Notes: generated by a model not told the origin, from the sequence alone. Shown: positions 29,243 through 38,748, counted from the stretch's first letter. The stretch is 64,000 nucleotides of DNA from Mycolicibacterium sp. (GCF_016462545.1 NZ_JAEMTA010000001.1:320668-384667), one strand, 5' to 3'. Made by a program: numbers and translations.

Positions 29243-30070
29243 CTAGCGCTTCACGTCCATGCCGGCATCCACCTTCAACAAGCTCCCGGTGAACGTACGA
29301 CCGGCATCGCTGATCAGGAACAGGATCGCGTTGCTGACGTCGCGGGGCTCGATCATCGGGAAGTCGGGCAGCGCGGTCGACATCGCGTTGACCAGATGCG
29401 GGTTCTCCTCGATCACCTTGAACAGCGCCGGATTCTCGGTGATCATCGGGGTCGCGCAGTTGGTCGGCGCCACGGCGTTGACTCGAATGCGGTCGGGAGC
29501 GAGCATCAGCGCATAGGCGCGGACCAGGCCGGTGATCGCGAGCTTCGACGTCAGGTAGGCGTCGGTGCCGCCGCGGCCGTCGGTGAGGTCGAGCAGCGCG
29601 ATCATCGAGCTTGTCGCGATCAGATTGCCGCCCTGGCCGCGCTGCTTGATGTGCGGTATGGCGACCTGGAAGGTGTTCCACACCCCGATGAGCATGATGT
29701 CGAGGCCGAGCTTGAGAGCTTCGGAGGCGTCTCGCTCGTCGGCGTTGGTCAGCACCACGCCGGCGTTGGCGATGACGGTGTCGATGTGACCGAACTGCGC
29801 AACACCCGCGTCGAACGCCTCCTGGAGGGCATCCTTGTCGCGGACGTCGGCCTTGCGGATGAGCATCTCCTGGCCGGTCTTCTCGACCAGGCGAGCGGTC
29901 TCCTCGAGGTCATCCCAGGTGCCCAGCTTGTAGGGCACGATGTCTAAGTCTTCGCAGATGTCGACGCCGACGACGTTCGCACCCTCTTCAGCGCACATCA
30001 CCGCATGCGACCGGCCCTGACCGCGTGCGGCGCCGGTGATGAAGACGACCCGGCCGTCGAGTGAACCCAT
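29243..30070 (-). CDS. Mycofactocin-coupled-type SDR oxidoreductase
   Basis: MGSLDGRVVFITGAARGQGRSHAVMCAEEGANVVGVDICED: the ARGQGRSHA signature; C-terminal FTGSLLKVDAGMDVK. Confidence 0.85.
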   Translation of the reverse strand: MGSLDGRVVFITGAARGQGRSHAVMCAEEGANVVGVDICEDLDIVPYKLGTWDDLEETARLVEKTGQEMLIRKADVRDKDALQEAFDAGVAQFGHIDTVIANAGVVLTNADERDASEALKLGLDIMLIGVWNTFQVAIPHIKQRGQGGNLIATSSMIALLDLTDGRGGTDAYLTSKLAITGLVRAYALMLAPDRIRVNAVAPTNCATPMITENPALFKVIEENPHLVNAMSTALPDFPMIEPRDVSNAILFLISDAGRTFTGSLLKVDAGMDVKR

Positions 30071-30134
30071 TGCGTACGCCTCCAAGCAAAGTCAGGTGTG
30101 ACGGGCGCCACCACGTGGATGCTACGCCCGACAT

Positions 30135-30148
30135 TTGGAATCATCCAA
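30135..30148. promoter_or_regulatory. Short inverted repeat between divergent SDR and enoyl-CoA hydratase genes
   Basis: TTGGA-ATCA-TCCAA. Confidence 0.3.
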
Positions 30149-30203
30149 CTATTTCGCTAATTTGACGAGAGTTCGGCCCATCATGCTCTGGAAGGGAACG
30201 ATC

Positions 30204-31031
30204 ATGTCCGACACCCCCAATGGTGGTCCACGTCCACCCGACGGAGACTGGCTCGGTACGCCCTTTCTGACGTTCACGCGTGAGGGCGCCTTCGCCATCT
30301 GCACGCTGGACCGTCCGCAGGCTCGCAACGCGATGACGCCTGCCATGTACTTCGGCATCCGGTACGCGATCAGCAGGGTCAACGCCGATCCCGACCTGGC
30401 AGGTCTGCTGATCACCGGTACCGGCGACGTCTTCGCGCCCGGCGGCGACTTGGGTCAGGCCGCGGAGGACAACTGGATGGACTTCGCCGCCACGATGGGG
30501 ATGGACGTGACGCCCTTCGACGTCCTGAGGCAGTCGCCGAAGCCCGTGGTGTCGGCGGTCAATGGGCTCTGCCAGGGTGGTGGCCTGCAGATCGCCATGT
30601 GCAGCGACCTCGCGGTGGTCAGCGAACGGGCTACCTTCCGGGTGCCCGAGTTGTTCCGTGGGATCGCCGACACGTATTACAGCCAGGTGTTGGCGCGACT
30701 GATCGGGCCGGTCCGCACGAAGGATCTGATGTTCACCGGCCGGACCTTGACCGCCGAGGAAGCGCTCGACTGGGGGATGATCGCACGGGTCGTTGCACAC
30801 GACGACCTGTTGGAGGTTGCGAAAGAGCTTCTCGCACAGTGCTGCCGGACTGCTCCCGGCGCGCGCGGCGTCGTCAAGGCGAGTCTGGACAACTACCTGG
30901 GTCTCTTCGACCGGATCGGGATGCAGACCAGTCTGTTCGGCCCTGAAGCGCGCGAGGGGTTCCGGGCGTTCAAGACCAAGACGTCGCCGACGTGGGTGCA
31001 CCCCGACCTTCAGGTCGACGGTCGGCTATAG
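30204..31031 (+). CDS. Enoyl-CoA hydratase/isomerase family protein
   Basis: AICTLDRPQARNAMTPAM, APGGDLGQA, VVSAVNGLCQGGGLQIAMCSDLAVVSE. Confidence 0.9.
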   Translation: MSDTPNGGPRPPDGDWLGTPFLTFTREGAFAICTLDRPQARNAMTPAMYFGIRYAISRVNADPDLAGLLITGTGDVFAPGGDLGQAAEDNWMDFAATMGMDVTPFDVLRQSPKPVVSAVNGLCQGGGLQIAMCSDLAVVSERATFRVPELFRGIADTYYSQVLARLIGPVRTKDLMFTGRTLTAEEALDWGMIARVVAHDDLLEVAKELLAQCCRTAPGARGVVKASLDNYLGLFDRIGMQTSLFGPEAREGFRAFKTKTSPTWVHPDLQVDGRL

Positions 31032-31045
31032 CCCGCCGACCGTGC

Positions 31046-31086
31046 GGGTCGTCATCGAAGAATGCGTCATTCGTCGATGACGACCC
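31046..31086. terminator. Bidirectional hairpin terminator candidate between convergent genes
   Basis: GGGTCGTCATCGA-a-GAATG-CGT-CATTC-g-TCGATGACGACCC: 13+5 bp stem, one A/G mismatch, 3-nt loop. Confidence 0.7.
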
Positions 31087-31109
31087 ACACAGTCGATGCG
31101 TCGCGAGGG

Positions 31110-31886
31110 TTACTTCGGCGTGAACCGCTGCGCCCCGTCGAGGCGCATGACCTCGCCGTTGACGTAGCCGTTGGTGAGCAGGAACGTTGCCGCGTCGGCG
31201 TATTCGTCGGGTGTGCCGAGCCGCTTCGGGAACGGGACGTTGGCGGCGAACTTGGCGATCGCCTCCTCCCCGACGGATTCCATGATCGGTGTCTTCATCG
31301 TTCCCGGGGCGATGGTGTTGACGCGGATGCCCACCGAGCTGAGGTCGCGGGCAGCGGCGATGGTCAACCCGATGACGCCGGCTTTCGCTGCGGCGTAGGC
31401 ACTCTGGCCGATCTGGCCTTCGTAGCCGGCGATCGACGCCGTGAGCACCAGTGCACCCCGCTCACCGCCCTCCAAGGGCTCGGCAGCGGCGACCGAGGCG
31501 GCCACCAAGCGGGTCAGGTTGTACGTGCCGTTGAGGTAGAGATCGATCGTCTTGGTGAATGCACCGAAGTCGGCGGGGCTTCCGTCGCGCTGCACGATCC
31601 GTTGTGCGACACCGTAACCACCGTGGGCAACTACGGCGTAGCGGAGCTGGCCGAGCTGGTTGGCCTGCTCGATCGCGGCGAGGATGCTCTCCTCGCTCGT
31701 CACGTCGGTGCTGACGAAGGTGGCGCGACCGCCCAACTCGTCGGCCAGCGCCTTGCCCTTGTCGGCGGCGAGATCGGCGATCACCACTCCGAGACCATCG
31801 GCATGCAACCGGCGCACGGTGGCTTCGCCGAGGCCACCGGCGCCGCCGCTGACGATCGCCGACGCACCTTCGAACTTCTGAACCAT
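31110..31886 (-). CDS. SDR family oxidoreductase
   Basis: MVQKFEGASAIVSGGAGGLGEATVRRL; YAAAKAGVIGLTIAAARDLSSVGIRVNTIAPG; ATGA overlap with upstream gene. Confidence 0.9.
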   Translation of the reverse strand: MVQKFEGASAIVSGGAGGLGEATVRRLHADGLGVVIADLAADKGKALADELGGRATFVSTDVTSEESILAAIEQANQLGQLRYAVVAHGGYGVAQRIVQRDGSPADFGAFTKTIDLYLNGTYNLTRLVAASVAAAEPLEGGERGALVLTASIAGYEGQIGQSAYAAAKAGVIGLTIAAARDLSSVGIRVNTIAPGTMKTPIMESVGEEAIAKFAANVPFPKRLGTPDEYADAATFLLTNGYVNGEVMRLDGAQRFTPK

Positions 31887-32995
31887 CAACGGATCTCCTT
31901 CACTTGGTCGTTGTCTTCGAGTTGGACTGCATCGCCGGTCACCAGGTCCCACGCATCGTCCGTCGTCAGTGCCAGTCGGCCAAGGCGGCGGGCGAAGTGG
32001 TTGGGGGTGCCGTACTCGTCGGCCCAGCTCTGGGCGCGCAGGGTGAACAGCCACAGCGGATGCTCGCGCGTGACGCCGATCGCCCCGTGCAGTTGATGAG
32101 CGATGGTGGCGACGGTGCCGACGGCGCGGCCGGCGGTGATCTTGGCAACCGTGACGGCGTAGTCGGTGTGCGGCGAGCCGAAGCCGTGTTCCTCCGCCGC
32201 CGCCACGGCCAGTTCCACGGCGGCGCGGGCTCTTTCGATCTCACCGGCCATCGCGGCCAGTGAATGCTGGACTGACTGGAATGCGCTGAGTGAGCGACCG
32301 AACTGGACGCGTTGCCGGGTATGGTCCACCGACGATGCGGCGGCGGCGTCCAGTGCGCCGACGATCTGCACGCACCGTGCCCACGCGCCGCGTCGCGTCA
32401 GTTCACGCCCCACTGCCGGCGTCACGGCGTGCAATTCATCGGCCGCGACGTCGAAGTCGATCGAATCGCGAGGTTCCCCGGCTAAGTTGTGGCCGTCGCG
32501 CACGGTGGTCGACGCGCTGTCGAGGACGCCGACCCGCAGTCCATCGCGGGTGCGGACCGCGAGCAGCGTCGTGCACGCCCGCGCCCACGGCACCGCGTGC
32601 GCGGTGCCGGTCACTCGGTCGCCATCGGTGTCCGCGTCGGCTAGCGCTACCGTCAGCGGTCCATCGGGCAGGTCGATACCGGCCTGCTGACCCAGCCAGC
32701 TTGCGAGAGAATCGGTTTCGGCTAGCGGCACCGCGCATGCGTGCCGTGCCAAGCCGTACAGCACGACGGCCAGTTCTCGAGGTCCGGCGTCCGAATCCGG
32801 CGTGCTCGTCAGCCGGACCAGCCCGGTCTCGCTGAGATTGCGCCACAACTCGTCGTCGAAACGCAGCGGTAGGCCCCGCTGACCGAGGTTGGCGTCATAA
32901 GAGCGCTGCCCCAGATCCTCGACCAGTTCCCGAAGTTCGGCGTCGTCGTCGCGGACGACCTCGGTGGCGAAGACTCCGCCGGCCAGCGTGCTCAT
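31886..32995 (-). CDS. Acyl-CoA dehydrogenase family protein, short beta-subunit-like
   Basis: TRQRVQFGRSLSAFQSVQHSLAAMAGEIERARAA; QLHGAIGVTREHPLWLFTLRAQSWADEYG. Confidence 0.85.
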   Translation of the reverse strand: MSTLAGGVFATEVVRDDDAELRELVEDLGQRSYDANLGQRGLPLRFDDELWRNLSETGLVRLTSTPDSDAGPRELAVVLYGLARHACAVPLAETDSLASWLGQQAGIDLPDGPLTVALADADTDGDRVTGTAHAVPWARACTTLLAVRTRDGLRVGVLDSASTTVRDGHNLAGEPRDSIDFDVAADELHAVTPAVGRELTRRGAWARCVQIVGALDAAAASSVDHTRQRVQFGRSLSAFQSVQHSLAAMAGEIERARAAVELAVAAAEEHGFGSPHTDYAVTVAKITAGRAVGTVATIAHQLHGAIGVTREHPLWLFTLRAQSWADEYGTPNHFARRLGRLALTTDDAWDLVTGDAVQLEDNDQVKEIR

Positions 32996-34140
32996 CTCAA
33001 CCCCATTCCCCGAGCCACCACACCGCGTAGCACTTCGTTCGTGCCGCCGCGAAGGGTGAACATCGGCTTGTGCATCCACGCCGTGCGCAGCATGCCGTCG
33101 ATCTCGGGGCTCAGCACCGAGGCCTCCAACAAATCGGCGACCAACGCGACGGACTCGGCTTCGAATCGGGTGCCGAGATCCTTCACCAGGGCGGCCTCAT
33201 TGGCTGCGTCGCCCCCGTCGGTGAGCGTGCGGGCCACCGACAACGACAGCTGTCGCAGCGAGATCAGCCGCGCGAGTAGGTCGCCCACGTCGGCGGCGGT
33301 GCGGTCATCGACATCGTCGAGTGCGCTCAGCGAGCGAATCGCGGCGAAGAGCAGCGGCCCCGTGGACAGAATGCGCTCCGGTCCGCTGCGCTCGAAGGAC
33401 AGTTCGGAGGTGACCTGATGCCAGCCGTTGCCGACCTCGCCGAGCACTCCCGCGTCGGGGACGAACACCGAATCGAGGATCACTTCGTTGAAGTGGTGCG
33501 CACCGGACATCAGGATGATGGGTTCGATGCGGACGCCCTCGGCGTCGCACGGCACCAGGAACTGACTGAACCCGTCGTGTCGGTGCTTCGGGTCCGGTGG
33601 GCTGGTGCGGGCGAGCACGACGACCTGGTGCGCATGGTGCGCTCCGCTGGTCCACACCTTGGTGCCCGAGAGCAGCCAGCCGCCGTCGGTGCGGGCGGCC
33701 TTGGTCTGTGCCGCAGCCAGATCGGAGCCGGATTCGTGCTCACTCATGCCGATCGACGAATAGAGCTTGCCCTTGACGATTTGCGGTAGCAGCCGCTCAC
33801 GCTGCTCCTCGGTGCCGTAGCTCAACAGGCTGGGTGCCACCTGACGGTCGGCGACCCAGTGTGCGCCGACGGGTGCGCCCGTCGCGATGAGTTCTTCGGT
33901 CACCACGTAGCGGTGCAGGTGGCCCAGATCGTGGCCGCCGTACTTCTTGGGGATGGTCAGTCCGAGGAAGCCCGCCGCGCCGAGGCGTGCGGAGAAGTCC
34001 TCGTCCCATCCCGTCATCCACGAGTCGACCAGCGGTTGCCAGCCGAACTCGGCGCGGTCGGACCGCAGGAAGTCGCGCACGGCGTGCCGCGCCTTGATCA
34101 GTTCGGGCTCGCGGGCGCTCAGCTCGTCGAATGAACTCAT
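32992..34140 (-). CDS. Acyl-CoA dehydrogenase, alpha-subunit-like
   Basis: SIGMSEHESGSDLAAAQTKAARTDGGWLLSGTKVWTSGAHHA; RGGTNEVLRGVVARGMGL; ATGA overlap with next gene. Confidence 0.92.
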   Translation of the reverse strand: MSSFDELSAREPELIKARHAVRDFLRSDRAEFGWQPLVDSWMTGWDEDFSARLGAAGFLGLTIPKKYGGHDLGHLHRYVVTEELIATGAPVGAHWVADRQVAPSLLSYGTEEQRERLLPQIVKGKLYSSIGMSEHESGSDLAAAQTKAARTDGGWLLSGTKVWTSGAHHAHQVVVLARTSPPDPKHRHDGFSQFLVPCDAEGVRIEPIILMSGAHHFNEVILDSVFVPDAGVLGEVGNGWHQVTSELSFERSGPERILSTGPLLFAAIRSLSALDDVDDRTAADVGDLLARLISLRQLSLSVARTLTDGGDAANEAALVKDLGTRFEAESVALVADLLEASVLSPEIDGMLRTAWMHKPMFTLRGGTNEVLRGVVARGMGLR

Positions 34141-34150
34141 TCGATGTCTC

Positions 34151-35026
34151 CTAAACCGTGGGAAGCGGGGCGGACGGCAGGTAGAAGTTCGGCACCAGGT
34201 CCGCTTCGTGGGCAGCGAGCCGATAGCCCGAGAAGTCGTCGATGCCCTCGTCGCGGAGGATCTGCTCATCGGTATAGAAGTGGCCCGTGCACGCTGCGGC
34301 TGGCCTGGTAACCAGCGCGTGCACGGCATCGGCCATGATCTGCGGAGTGCGGGCCTGGGCGTGGACCGTCGCCTCGCCCATCGCGACCAGCATGCCGGTG
34401 CTGGCGATGGTGGTCGCCGGCCAGATCGAGTTCACGGCGATTGGCACGGACGCGAACTCCTCGGCCCAGCCCAGCGTGAGCAGACTCTCCGCATACTTGC
34501 CGACGGTGTGGCCGACGTGTGCGCCGACCCATTCGGGCTCCAGGCTCAGCGGCGGCGAGACGTTGACGACGTGGGCGTTGCCGGACTGGCGCAGGTGCGG
34601 CAGGGCGGCCTGGACCACCGCGAACGGGCCCTCCACGTTGATCTCCAGCAGCTTGCGCAAGCTCTTGGGCGGCAGGCTCGAGGTCGGCCGAAGGTCAAGT
34701 GCACCAGCGTTGTTGACGACGACATCGATGGCACCGAACATCGTCGCCACCTGGTCGATCGCGGCCGCTACCGCAGCTGCGTCGCGAACGTCGCAGGCAA
34801 CTGAAAGCGCCCGTCCGCCTGCGCGTTCGACGGCAGCGGCAGTTTCCGCCAGGGTGCCCGCAATCTTGGGGTTGGGGTCCTCGGTCTTGGCCAGCAGTGC
34901 GACCGAGGCACCGTCCTCGGCGGCTCGAGCTGCGATGGCGGCTCCTATGCCGCGGCTGGCGCCGGTGACGACGACCACCCGTCCACGCAGCGTCCGCCGA
35001 TCGGGGTCACTCACGTTCGGCCGCAC
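34151..35026 (-). CDS. SDR family oxidoreductase
   Basis: VVVVTGASRGIGAAIAARAAEDGASVALLAKTEDPNPKIAGTLAETAAAVERAGG; similar to human HSDL2-type SDRs. Confidence 0.88.
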   Translation of the reverse strand: MRPNVSDPDRRTLRGRVVVVTGASRGIGAAIAARAAEDGASVALLAKTEDPNPKIAGTLAETAAAVERAGGRALSVACDVRDAAAVAAAIDQVATMFGAIDVVVNNAGALDLRPTSSLPPKSLRKLLEINVEGPFAVVQAALPHLRQSGNAHVVNVSPPLSLEPEWVGAHVGHTVGKYAESLLTLGWAEEFASVPIAVNSIWPATTIASTGMLVAMGEATVHAQARTPQIMADAVHALVTRPAAACTGHFYTDEQILRDEGIDDFSGYRLAAHEADLVPNFYLPSAPLPTV

Positions 35027-35057
35027 CTTCCATCGTCACGTCCACACGGGCTTGAAT

Positions 35058-35073
35058 GCTATAACTATATAGC
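35058..35073. promoter_or_regulatory. 16-bp inverted repeat in divergent promoter
   Basis: GCTATA-ACTA-TATAGC between divergent genes at 35026(-) and 35121(+). Confidence 0.45.
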
Positions 35074-35120
35074 TCATTAGTGGCGCGACGTCACGCGCCC
35101 ATCGACCAAAGCGAGGCTCC

Positions 35121-36335
35121 ATGACTCAGGTCGTCGCGATCGGCACCTACCTACCGCCCTGGACAACGCGTGCCCGGCGGGTCAAGGGACCGGACGAGGA
35201 TGCGCTGACGATGGCGGTCGCCGCGGGCCGCGCGGCCGATCCCGACGCCACTGCTCGCCGCGTCGTTCTGGTGTCTCGGGACTTCCCACTCCTTGAGGGA
35301 GGCAATGGCGCCGTGTTGCTCGCCGGCCTGTCGCTTCCGGCCGATGTGGCGGTGAGTGAAGTGCTGGGCGGAGCGCCCGCCGTGCTCGACCAGATTTTCG
35401 GGGCGGCAGAGGGAACTCTCGTCATAGCCGCCGACGATTCCGCGACGATCGCCGCGGCGGGCGCGGTGTTGACCGGAACGACGGGCACGACGCTGACCCC
35501 TGTCGCGCGGCAGATGCGCAGCCTGCCCACCACGGTGCGAGGTGCGGACGGCGCTCGCCGCGAGTATGGCGATCCGCGGTTGCAACGTGAGGTCGGGGTC
35601 AAGTCGACCGTCGCCAAGCTGGGACTGACGAGTTCGCAGACGGTTGCAGCGGTCGTGGGGGTGAAGGCCAAAGAACTGGGTGGCGACGTCTTGACCACTG
35701 GCGCACTCGAGGAGCCGGTGTCGTCCGCCTCCGGTGTCATCCGGGCGCTGGCAGCGTTGGTGGAACGAGGTGGACATGGCGGCCTGCTGCTGGCCATCGA
35801 ACAGTCCAGCGTGACGGCTGGCGAGGTGACTACTTCATCGACAGCGCCGACCATCACACGCAATGAGATCGCCGCGCGGGAGCTGCCGACGTTCCGCACC
35901 GCCGACGGCATCGGCATTCCGATTTCGCTGCCCGCCTATGCCCGTGCATTCGAGCCAAAAATACGTTGGGAGGCAGCGGTATTCGAGGAGCGGCCCGGGA
36001 TTGACACCGCTCCGCAGTTTCCGCCCCGTGCCAGGGTCGACGACGCAGGCACGCTGGTTACCGACTACCGGCTGGAACCGCTGCCGCGAACCGGGACCGT
36101 CTACACCCAGACCACCATCCAGATTCCGGTGCCCGACCTGCCGAGCCCGTACTCGATCGCCGTAGTGCAGCTCGACGGGAGTCCGGTGCGGGTGCTGATG
36201 AAGGTCACCGGCGTACCGGCCGGAGAGGCCTCCATCGGCCAGGCCGGATCGGTGGTCCTGCGTAAGATCGCCGACCGCGCAGGCGTTCCCGACTACGGCT
36301 ACGCCTTCTACCCGAATACATCCGAGGGAGTGTAG
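35121..36335 (+). CDS. Thiolase-fold (HMG-CoA synthase-like) N-domain fused to a DUF35 OB-fold C-domain
   Basis: N-part VVAIGTYLPPW...VSEVLGGAPAVLDQIFGAAEGTLVIAADD; C-part GTVYTQTTIQIPVPDLPSPYSIAVVQLDGSPVRVLMKVTG typical of DUF35 OB-fold; no Cys anywhere. Confidence 0.75.
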   Translation: MTQVVAIGTYLPPWTTRARRVKGPDEDALTMAVAAGRAADPDATARRVVLVSRDFPLLEGGNGAVLLAGLSLPADVAVSEVLGGAPAVLDQIFGAAEGTLVIAADDSATIAAAGAVLTGTTGTTLTPVARQMRSLPTTVRGADGARREYGDPRLQREVGVKSTVAKLGLTSSQTVAAVVGVKAKELGGDVLTTGALEEPVSSASGVIRALAALVERGGHGGLLLAIEQSSVTAGEVTTSSTAPTITRNEIAARELPTFRTADGIGIPISLPAYARAFEPKIRWEAAVFEERPGIDTAPQFPPRARVDDAGTLVTDYRLEPLPRTGTVYTQTTIQIPVPDLPSPYSIAVVQLDGSPVRVLMKVTGVPAGEASIGQAGSVVLRKIADRAGVPDYGYAFYPNTSEGV

Positions 36336-36337
36336 AA

Positions 36338-37498
36338 GTGAGACGAGTAGCGATGGTCGGGGCGGGGATGACCCCGTTCGGCGAGCACTTCGATCTCGGC
36401 ATCAAGGATCTCATTCCGATGGCGTACTCCGAGTCCGTCGGCAACGTTGACAAGGGCATCGCCAAGTCGGAGATCGAAGCCGCGTGGTTCGGTGAGCTGT
36501 CCACCACCGACGGGTTCCCGTCGGGCATCCTGGCCGACACGCTCGACCTCGTCGACATCCCGGTGACACGCGTCGAGAACGCCTGCGCCACCGGCAATGA
36601 CGCGATCCGAAACGCTACGTTGGCGATCGCGTCCGGCGCCTACGACGTCGTGCTGGTCGTGGGTGCCGACAAGGTCCGCGAGACCTCCTCGAGCAGTACG
36701 TTCTGGGACTGGGCGGCGATGACGCGCGACAACGCCTGGGACTATCCCCTGGGTCTGGTCGCCCCGGCCAACTTCGCGTTGCACGTCAACCGATACCTGC
36801 ACGAGTCGCCCGCCACCAAGGAGCACATGGCGATGGTGGCGGTGAAGAATCACTTCCACGCCCTGAAGAACCCGAAAGCTCAGCTGCGGTACGAGATCAC
36901 CGTCGAGCAGGCACTCGCCGCGCCGATGGTGGTGGATCCGTTCGGGCTCTACGACTGCACGCCGCAGAGCGACGGCGCCGCTGCGGTCATCCTGGTGTCC
37001 GAGGACGTGGTGGACCGCTACACCGACCGCCCGGTGTGGGTGCGCGGCGTGGGCCTGGGCATGGATCGCGTCATGCATCAGCACAAGACCGACATGACGA
37101 CCTTTCCGCCGACGGTGAAGGCCGCCAAAGCGGCGATGGCGATGGCCGGAGTGACTCCGCGCGACATCGACGTAGCCGAGGTGCACGACTGCTTCACCGG
37201 CGTCGAGCTGATCAGCTACGAGGACCTCGGCTTCGCCGAACGCTTCGAGGCCTACAAGCTCGTCGAGGGCCGCGAGCACTACGTCGGCGGGTCGATGCCC
37301 GTGAACCCGAGCGGCGGTTTGAAGGCCAAGGGGCATCCGCCGGGCGCGACCGGCGTGGCGCAGTGCTACGAACTGTTCAACCAGCTGCGTGGTGAAGCCG
37401 AGAACCAGGTCGACGGTGCTCGAGTAGCGTTGGCCCACAACATCGGTGGTCCGACCGCGGTGTCCGCAGTGACCATTCTCTCCAGCGACAAGAACTAG
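36338..37498 (+). CDS. Thiolase family protein (SCP2-thiolase-like)
   Basis: VENACATGNDA, EVHDCFTG, NPSGGLKAKGHPPGATG; GTG start 2 nt after preceding stop. Confidence 0.9.
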   Translation: MRRVAMVGAGMTPFGEHFDLGIKDLIPMAYSESVGNVDKGIAKSEIEAAWFGELSTTDGFPSGILADTLDLVDIPVTRVENACATGNDAIRNATLAIASGAYDVVLVVGADKVRETSSSSTFWDWAAMTRDNAWDYPLGLVAPANFALHVNRYLHESPATKEHMAMVAVKNHFHALKNPKAQLRYEITVEQALAAPMVVDPFGLYDCTPQSDGAAAVILVSEDVVDRYTDRPVWVRGVGLGMDRVMHQHKTDMTTFPPTVKAAKAAMAMAGVTPRDIDVAEVHDCFTGVELISYEDLGFAERFEAYKLVEGREHYVGGSMPVNPSGGLKAKGHPPGATGVAQCYELFNQLRGEAENQVDGARVALAHNIGGPTAVSAVTILSSDKN

Positions 37499-37505
37499 GA
37501 GTGCC

Positions 37506-38315
37506 ATGACCACCTCAGAGCTCGCCACCCTCGCCGGGTACGAACAGTTCGCCCCCTGGCTGCTGGTCTCCAAGCGCGGCAACGTCCACGTCGTGAGCAT
37601 CAACCGACCGGAGGCGCTCAACGCCGTCACCGAAGAGGTGCACCACGCATTCGCGACGATCTGGAAGGTGCTCGACGCCGACGACGACGTGAAGGCGGTC
37701 GTGACCACCGGTGTGGGCAAGGCCTTCTCCGCGGGCGGTGACATGGTGATGTTCGGTCGTCTGATCGAGGATCAGGTGGCGCGGACATTCCAGATCCACG
37801 AGGCCAGGACGGTCTTCCTCGAGGTGATCAACTTTCCCAAGCCGCTGGTGTCCGCGGTCAACGGGCCCGCCGTGGGGCTGGGCTGCTCGATCGCGCTGCT
37901 GTCCGACCTGCTGGTGATGGGGGAGAGCAGCTACCTTGCCGATCCGCACGTCGCGATCGGGCTGACCGCAGGCGATGGTGGCGCCGCGATGCTGCCACTG
38001 CTGGTCGGCATGATGAAGGCCAAGGAGTTCGTGCTGCTCGGCGATCGGATCACCGCACCCATCGCCGAGAAGCTGAACCTGGTCACCAAGGTGGTCGGCG
38101 ACGACGCCGTACTCGAGGAGGCACTGGCGCTCGGCGAGCGACTGGCCGCCCTTCCGCCGCAGGCACTTCGGTCGTCCAAGGTGGCACTCAACATGCACCT
38201 GAGCCGCGCCGCGCAGGGTGTGCTCGAATATGCGCTCGCCGAGGAGTTGGTGTCCTTCTCGACGCCCGAGTTCAAGGAGCGCGTCGACGCCTTCCGCTCG
38301 CGCCCCAAGAAGTAG
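37506..38315 (+). CDS. Enoyl-CoA hydratase/isomerase family protein
   Basis: VHVVSINRPEALNAVTEEV, FSAGGDMVMF, VNGPAVGLGCSIALLSDLLVM. Confidence 0.92.
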   Translation: MTTSELATLAGYEQFAPWLLVSKRGNVHVVSINRPEALNAVTEEVHHAFATIWKVLDADDDVKAVVTTGVGKAFSAGGDMVMFGRLIEDQVARTFQIHEARTVFLEVINFPKPLVSAVNGPAVGLGCSIALLSDLLVMGESSYLADPHVAIGLTAGDGGAAMLPLLVGMMKAKEFVLLGDRITAPIAEKLNLVTKVVGDDAVLEEALALGERLAALPPQALRSSKVALNMHLSRAAQGVLEYALAEELVSFSTPEFKERVDAFRSRPKK

Positions 38316-38341
38316 GCGACGCCCTCGTCTCCACCGCGGGA

Positions 38342-38728
38342 TCAGGCGACGAGCTCCTCGTGCAAGGCGGCTCGCTCCTCGGCCGTCCACGGGCGCGAAC
38401 CGGACCTTTCCTCGTCCAGGACCACTTGAACGGTACGCACCGTGGCGCAACGCTGAGTCGCCGTCGAGATGACGCTGACCGTGGTGAACGACGACGTACC
38501 GATCTTCTCGACGGCCGACGTGACCTCGACGCGATCGTCCAGAAGCACGGGATGGTGATAGTCGATCCCGTTGTGCACGACGACGATGTGACTCCAGGCG
38601 GTGGGAATGATGCGGTGCAGCAGCCGATTTCGTGCCTCTTCTGCATAGACCAGGAAGACGCTGTTGTTCACGTGCCCGGCAGGGTCGAGGTCAGTCCAGC
38701 GAGGCTCGATCTGAAGCGGTGCGATCAC
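38342..38728 (-). CDS. Hotdog-fold acyl-CoA thioesterase (4HBT type)
   Basis: RWTDLDPAGHVNNSVFLVYAEEARNRLL. Confidence 0.85.
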   Translation of the reverse strand: MIAPLQIEPRWTDLDPAGHVNNSVFLVYAEEARNRLLHRIIPTAWSHIVVVHNGIDYHHPVLLDDRVEVTSAVEKIGTSSFTTVSVISTATQRCATVRTVQVVLDEERSGSRPWTAEERAALHEELVA

Positions 38729-38737
38729 CCAGCGATC

Positions 38738-38748
38738 ATACGATGTAA
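38738..38748. promoter_or_regulatory. Recurring TAC-N3-GTA operator-like site
   Basis: ATAC-GAT-GTAA between divergent thioesterase genes. Confidence 0.45.
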
